NCBI GenBank assembly: GCA_947683625.1
Contig: CANTUR010000037.1
Span: 248,001 to 312,000 of the forward strand
DNA length: 64,000 bases
Direction of reading: 5' to 3'
From: Mallotus nudiflorus
Taxonomy: Eukaryota; Streptophyta; Magnoliopsida; Malpighiales; Euphorbiaceae
Both the position numbers and the translations under genes were made by a program. Numbering within the stretch: the stretch's first letter is position 1; every line of letters starts with the position of its first letter. The notes beneath the pieces were generated by a model. The model had not been told where the DNA came from and did no database searches. It saw only the letters and a list, made by a program, of their open reading frames with translations. Below are positions 59,150 through 64,000 of the stretch, in pieces.

Positions 59150-60460
59150 AAGGCTACGTAGGATCCGCTTGAGGAGGTAGTGGAGCTAAGTTGATAGCAA
59201 TAGCATTAATCAACTGTGGGATCAAGGTATCTATAAAAGAAAAGTTCACACCCTCTAAAACATCCTTAAAATGATACCCTCTCTCAACTATAATAAGCTT
59301 TTGACCCTAAAATATATCTCCAGGGGGTGCAATAAGAACTCTCCTTATATATAATCCGTCCCACTAGTAATAAAGTTACTCGCCTAAATACCACATCTTA
59401 TCAACAATACGAGCCAATAACACTTTTCGTTATGTTAAATGTTAGGCTACAATAATCTATGATGACTAGTTCTCCCTTGCTAACCACCAATTAGTGCGAA
59501 TCTATTAAAAAAGCAAAGTAAACAAAAGATTGTTGAGAAATAAGATAACTAGGATCAAGAGAATCCATAAAACTTGATTAGAGGTTAGCTTATTCATAAA
59601 AATCCCTAGCCTCCATAGGACTCTCGATCAAATTATAAGCCTTCTTATTCCACTGAGGGTAGCATGGAAAGCCATTCTCTAAGAAGTTATTACTAGAACG
59701 ATAAGGGAGTACTCTAAACATATAAGCCCAAATATGTCAAGGAAAAGAATTTAAAACATCCATAATTAACAAAATAGTCAATAGAAAAAAAAGGATCATA
59801 TTCATATCTAATGCAAATTGGCAACTATATATCCTTAAGCCTCCCCTACAAGGCACATATAAAGCTGAATACATATGAGAAAAGGTGGTTGTGCCTAGCT
59901 ATACTTTAACAAATCCTTCAACATGAGCAATAATTATAGGAAACCAATGCCTGAAGCATTCAAAAAGATGATGATAGTAAGCAAGTTAAATAAGAAGCAT
60001 TAAGCCAATTGCTCTAAGTTGACATGCCCAATATTGGACTTTGATTTGACATCAGAGACAAACTCATTGTAACAAGCAAGAGAAGAATAACATGACTTTA
60101 TAAGGACAATAACCCTAAATAGCTCCCTAGTCCACCTATTTTTTACTATTATAGAACTGTATGCCTCATCATTAAAAGGGATAGGCTCTCCAAAAAAATC
60201 AACCCATTTATAATAGCAAAATCTAATAGAGTGATAGTCATCTCTCCTCTCCAAAGGGTAAATGAAATGTATGGGTAGTGTCCATCCAACGCTCAATAAA
60301 AGCATACATCACAGCTTTGCTTGATGCATAAGAATTATAAGTGAGAGCAAAAATGATACCGCCAAAGCACTTCCCATCTACTATATACTTTAAGCATGTT
60401 GGGAGACCTTGATAATATAGGATAACCTTATTAAATCTATAGGGCAACACAGTGAAAGAC
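59150..60460 (-). pseudogene. Plant mobile domain (aminotransferase-like) protein, decayed
   Basis: 60450-60238 reads 'LPTCLKYIVDGKCFGGII' and then 'AFIERWMDTTHTFHLPFGE', the signature of the plant mobile domain. A +1 frameshift after 'PFGE' moves the continuation ('MTITLLDFAIINGL') into another frame, while a parallel frame reads 'WVDFFGEPIPFND' (60305-60000). Sequence to about 59150 is open in short pieces only and the match there is weak. The domain is shared by transposon-derived and host genes (MAIN/MAIL type). Its place between Ty3 debris suggests a transposon-borne copy. Its direction is opposite to the neighbouring pol. Confidence 0.6.
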
Positions 60461-60589
60461 CTAGGAGACTACAACTAACAGGTAAACCGTTTAAGCATTT
60501 ATCAATCACTAAAGTCTAAAATATTCTTTTCTTTATTTTTATAGGAATGAAATGAATGATCATCAAAATTAGATGCATCAATAATAAAA

Positions 60590-61010
60590 CAACACAAAAT
60601 TGATCACCACAAAGATAACAAGAGCTACACAAATAGTAAGAGCTATATAATCAACAAAAGTTAAATAATACAGTAAGAGCTACACAATTAGTAAGTTCTA
60701 TATAGATAGTGAGAGCTAGATAAATAGCAAGGGAGTGAGAGCTAAATAAACAACAAGAGATGGACAGTGAACAAGTGCTAAATAGGTAGTGAGAGCTAGG
60801 TTAACAGTAAGAACTATGCAAACGGTAAGAGCTAAATAGACAATAGGTGCCAAGCAGATAGCAAAAGTAAAGTAAATAAACAGTAAGAGCTAAACATATA
60901 AGAAAATGCCTAAAAATATTGTAAAAGTAGTAGAAAAGTAAAACAGTAAGAGCTAGCAATATAAGGTACAATAAAAACAGCAAGAGCTACTACAAAGTAA
61001 AGTTATAAAA
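60590..61010. repeat. Minisatellite, unit about 'aacagtaagagctaaata'
   Basis: About twenty imperfect units with core GTAAGAGCTA or GTGAGAGCTA, spaced mostly 17-22 bp apart, alternating endings 'cacaa' and 'aataaa'. It lies immediately upstream of the mobile-domain pseudogene. Confidence 0.85.
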
Positions 61011-61091
61011 TAACAAGGGTGGGAAAATAGGGACTAATTAGGTGACAATGAGTAATCCAGGCATGAATCTCTAGACAATGGATGACAGGGA

Positions 61092-61448
61092 TCAAACCTC
61101 CTCTAAAGAGCCTGAATGGACAATGATGACTCTAAGAATCAGATGAATAGGAAAAAGGTTCACTATAGTCCTAATAGCAGTCTCTATAGCTCCAGCAGCA
61201 GTAGAGGCCTCTGCACTAATCTCCGTAGCTCCCATAGTCGTATTCAAAATCTTTATATTGTCTTCTCCCACATCCGAGTCATCAAAAGTTAAGGGAATAT
61301 CCTCAAAATTGTCTAGAATACAATAAAAAAAGGAAAATCCATAGTTCCCAAAATGCAAGGAGTGCAAAAGAGTAGCAATAGAATAAGAGAAGCATAAGAG
61401 AAGAGTTAAGTGAAGTATAAATACTTTGAAAGTGTGAAAAGAACCCAT
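61092..61448 (-). CDS. Unassigned reading frame (118 aa)
   Basis: Hydrophobic N-terminal half ('FILHLTLLLCFSYSIATLL'), then acidic and Ala/Thr-rich ('IPLTFDDSDVGEDNIK', 'EISAEASTAAGAIETA'). It lies in the same orientation as the mobile-domain pseudogene, 0.6 kb upstream, so it could be the start of the same former gene. No family was recognised; it is the longest frame in this part but may be chance. Confidence 0.25.
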   Translation of the reverse strand: MGSFHTFKVFILHLTLLLCFSYSIATLLHSLHFGNYGFSFFYCILDNFEDIPLTFDDSDVGEDNIKILNTTMGATEISAEASTAAGAIETAIRTIVNLFPIHLILRVIIVHSGSLEEV

Positions 61449-61543
61449 AAAGGGTCAAAGAATAAGTAACGAATGCCCTTGTGCCCAAAAAGGCACCTAT
61501 TTATAAGTGCAAGTGGGTGTGCTGACCACGTAACCATATGCTA

Positions 61544-61595
61544 AGTGCATGGCCATGCACTAAAGCACATGATCATGCATTCCCAATGCATGATC
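61544..61595. repeat. Cluster of perfect palindromes
   Basis: AGTGCATGGCCATGCACT at 61544-61561 is an uninterrupted 18-bp palindrome. Ten bases later GATCATGCATT (61571-61581) and AATGCATGATC (61585-61595) form 11-bp perfect arms around ccc. Confidence 0.95.
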
Positions 61596-61918
61596 ACATG
61601 CTCTCTTACCTAACACATACTTTAAAATGCATGTATGTGCACTTTGAGACCACCCTTGCACATGTACTAATAGGGCCACACATGCATTTCACTATAAAAA
61701 AACACATAAAACATGCATAAAATGTACAAACACGAGCATTACATATCTTAGGACACTGATCACATGCTCTCTTGCCTCATATATGCTTTAAGATGCTTGT
61801 ACGTGCATTTTGAGACCCCTGTACACACACTAATAGGGCCACACATGCATTTCACTATAAAAACACACAAAACATTAACAAAATGCATGAACATGAGCAT
61901 TACATATCTTAGGACACT
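61591..61918. repeat. Tandem duplication, two copies of about 164 bp
   Basis: Copy 1 61591-61756 and copy 2 61757-61918 both start tgatcacatgctctctt, share 'actaatagggccacacatgc' and end 'gagcattacatatcttagga' plus cac. Differences are scattered substitutions and small indels. The two forward reading frames at 61538 and 61764 are copies of this repeat. Confidence 0.93.
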
Positions 61919-62085
61919 ACATTGGACACCAATGTCTCAAAAAATTGCATAATTATTGAAGAAAAATAAAAGACAAAATAAAATGTCATAAACATATCAC
62001 ATTTATGTGTGTTGCATCATCATCACAACACACGCATGACTTCTGCAACATGATAATTAATGACATCATTATTGCATCATCACTA
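61919..62085. other. Spacer between tandem repeats
   Basis: Rich in 'gcatcatcat' and 'catcat' words; no gene was recognised. Confidence 0.5.
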
Positions 62086-62285
62086 CTTAGTAGCATTTTT
62101 ATCTGCTTAGTAGCCTTTCCATTTACTTAGTAGCATTTTCATCTTCTTAGTAGAATTTCCATTTACTTAGTAGCATTTTTATCTGCTTAGTATCATTTCC
62201 ATTTGCTTAGTAGCATTTTCATCTACTTAGTAGCATTTCCATTTACCTAGTAGCATTTTCATTTGCTTAGTAGCATTTTGATTTG
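62086..62285. repeat. 20-bp minisatellite, 10 copies
   Basis: Consensus cttagtagcattttcatttg, with period exactly 20 (starts at 62086, 62106, and so on to 62266). Copies differ at one to four positions, mainly ttttc/tttcc and the last four bases. It ends 6 bp before the LTR terminus at 62292. Confidence 0.95.
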
Positions 62286-62291
62286 TTTAAC

Positions 62292-62751
62292 TGTCACGAT
62301 CCAATCCGAGAGTCATGATCGACGTTACGGAACGAGAATTCTTTCGAATTTAAAACCTGTAGTAAGCCTTAAAAAATAAAAATACATGCAATAAATAAAT
62401 AAAAATACACCAGAATTAAAACTTTAAATCAATATAAATATAAATACACAAATGTCATATCATAAATAAAAATATTCATACAATATTTTGAATACAGAAG
62501 TCTCAAACTGATACTACACTACTAATACAATAACACTACTACTACGATTTTCTAGAATACAATAAAAGTTCAAATATGAAATTTACATAAAATAACTAGG
62601 GCGAAAGAAGACTGGCGTAAAGCACTATTAGTACGGTATGACGAAGAAGACTCTCCTGAAAAAAATGGTTAAGAGGGGGTTAGACCTCACTGAGTGAATT
62701 ATTATAATATATATATACATACCTCCTAATGTCATATGCAATCAAGCATTA

Positions 62752-62814
<63 letters not shown>

Positions 62815-64000
62815 TGCATTTCACATAGATGCTGAAATCCACTTATATATATATAAATGCAGAAAACATTTGTTTAAGTGAAGGATCAAATAGAACCCTA
62901 AAAATATTTGCAACCTCAAACAAATATCTCACTAGCCATACAGACTTACTTAATTCCAAAAAAATTCTCTTATTCCATTTTGGACAGTAGACTGACCTTG
63001 AGACACTAAGTCAATTAAGCTCCAACAGTCTCATTGTCAATGTGATTGGCCCTGAGACATTAGGTCAACCGAGCTCCAGCAACCACACCACTCACTCACT
63101 AAATTCTTAACTTTCACAATACTCAATTTCACCTCAAATGATTCTCACAATATCGACTCTATAGTTTATCGAATTGGTATGTACATAGTCCTAGTGCAGC
63201 CCATTAGGTAGCACGTTCTATTAATATCCTTCAACAAAATCGTATATTTATGGAAAATAAATAAATAAATGCGTAATTAAACACAAATGACATTCTTTAT
63301 AAAAAAAAATAAACTATTTGTATACCAAACATATACTAGAAATATACTAGTTATATGCTAAAAATATTTCAAGTTTACACACCACGTATATAGCAAAATA
63401 AACCATAAATATACAAAAATATATTAGTATATATATGCCACATGTATACAAAAGATATACTAAAAATATACCTAGCATATATGTCTCATAAATAGCGAAT
63501 ATACCAAAAATATACTAAAGTATACCAAATCATATAACAAAATAATTCAAGTTTGAATGCATTATGGAAATATGAAAGTTCTTATTCATGCATCCTATAT
63601 GCAATGCAAATATAAAATAATAATTCACAAGTTTGCGCTCCTCGAGATTGACTTAATGGGCCTAGTCCAATAGGCCTCAGTCTCGGCACAACTAGAAAAT
63701 AAATATAATGATAATATCAGAATAAATTTCTAAGTCATACTTCTAAGAATTCTAAAGGAAGATTCGATCTAAGGATTCAAAACTCTATCAAAACACAGGA
63801 ACTCAAGATTGACCTAACATCACGTTTTACGAGAATTTTATCAAAAAATTGACAGAACCTCCTTTGTACAACAGACATCCTTCTACTAAAAAGTAGAGTG
63901 ATCATACAAGAAAACATACTTCTAAATCACAATAGTTGAACACCTCGGGTTGGCACCCCAAACTACACAAATCCCTAATCGAGGTTCATAATTCGCAATA
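62292..64000 (-). mobile_element. Ty3-type LTR, inverted relative of the one at the window start
   Basis: It starts tgtcacgatccaatccgaga on the plus strand, meaning the LTR ends '..ATCGTGACA' on the minus strand. It matches 1-1388 in reverse complement: gaaagaattc (62337-62346), agaagactctcc (62646), the two 'gagacactaagtcaattaagctc/gagacattaggtcaaccgagctc' units (63000-63080), 'gcacgttctattaatatcc' (63209) and 'ggcctagtccaataggcctcag' (63658). No primer-binding site follows its end at 62292, so it is a 3' LTR of an element to the right or a solo LTR. It continues past the window. Confidence 0.8.
62757..62811. repeat. (TA)n microsatellite in the LTR
   Basis: About 27 TA units within the LTR. 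The corresponding place of the copy at the window start shows only short TA runs ('gtatatatatactatt' near 876, 'atatatattat' near 921). Confidence 0.95.

Noticed and set aside
61538..61952. Two similar forward frames
   Set aside because: They are the two copies of a non-coding 164-bp tandem duplication.
62086..62285. CRISPR-like regular array
   Set aside because: Units are contiguous with no unique spacers, and the genome is a plant's; it is a minisatellite.
1..64000. tRNA genes suggested by TGGTATTAGAG-type sequences
   Set aside because: These are primer-binding sites complementary to a tRNA end; no cloverleaf or internal promoter boxes were seen.

Overview
The window looks like a repeat-dense, gene-poor stretch of a plant nuclear genome, probably a eudicot. 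It is strongly AT-rich. It carries decayed plant LTR retrotransposons of both superfamilies (Ty1/copia and Ty3/gypsy), a plant L1-type LINE, Mutator-like DNA transposons and MITEs, and one intact family-1 plant UDP-glycosyltransferase gene with a PSPG box. I cannot name the species. I saw no tRNA, rRNA or CRISPR locus.

Layout. 1-1388: end of a Ty3-type LTR, followed at once by a decayed MULE transposase (1430-4033, +) and a decayed GRF zinc-finger gene (4640-5306, -). 6114-7026: a Mutator-type MITE with a perfect 9-bp target duplication. 7045-12443: a LINE on the minus strand. 12.5-16.9 kb: AT-rich sequence with degenerate tandem repeats and two unassigned coding-like scraps. 16924-21657: a complete but dead copia element (minus strand) with a 5-bp target duplication, ending about 100 bp before the start codon of the UGT gene (21760-23208, +), the only intact full-length gene. 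24.3-39.6 kb: a large copia complex (internal end, LTR, internal, LTR). Its second LTR holds a 2-kb solo LTR with a 5-bp target duplication, and related T-rich repeats flank the complex. 39.9-43.7 kb: Ty3 LTR and pol remnants. 43.7-46.7 kb: an LTR-like block hosting a foldback MITE and a 1.45-kb Pack-MULE-like element (perfect 9-bp target duplication) that carries a small secreted-peptide gene fragment. 46.7-51.5 kb: an Athila-like element with Gag and protease but no polymerase. 51.5-58.5 kb: a Tat-like Ty3 element with a deletion through its reverse transcriptase. 59-61.5 kb: a plant-mobile-domain pseudogene on the minus strand. 60.6-62.3 kb: minisatellites and palindromes. 62292-64000: a relative of the LTR at the window start, in opposite orientation.

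The genes do not form a pathway. The only gene likely to be expressed is the UGT. It has all family landmarks except that the catalytic Asp position is occupied by Gly, and its promoter is split by the copia insertion. Almost everything else is layered, mutually nested transposon debris. I found no convincing new system. The most informative items are the Pack-MULE-like element, the UGT substitution, and insertions dated relative to one another by target-site duplications.
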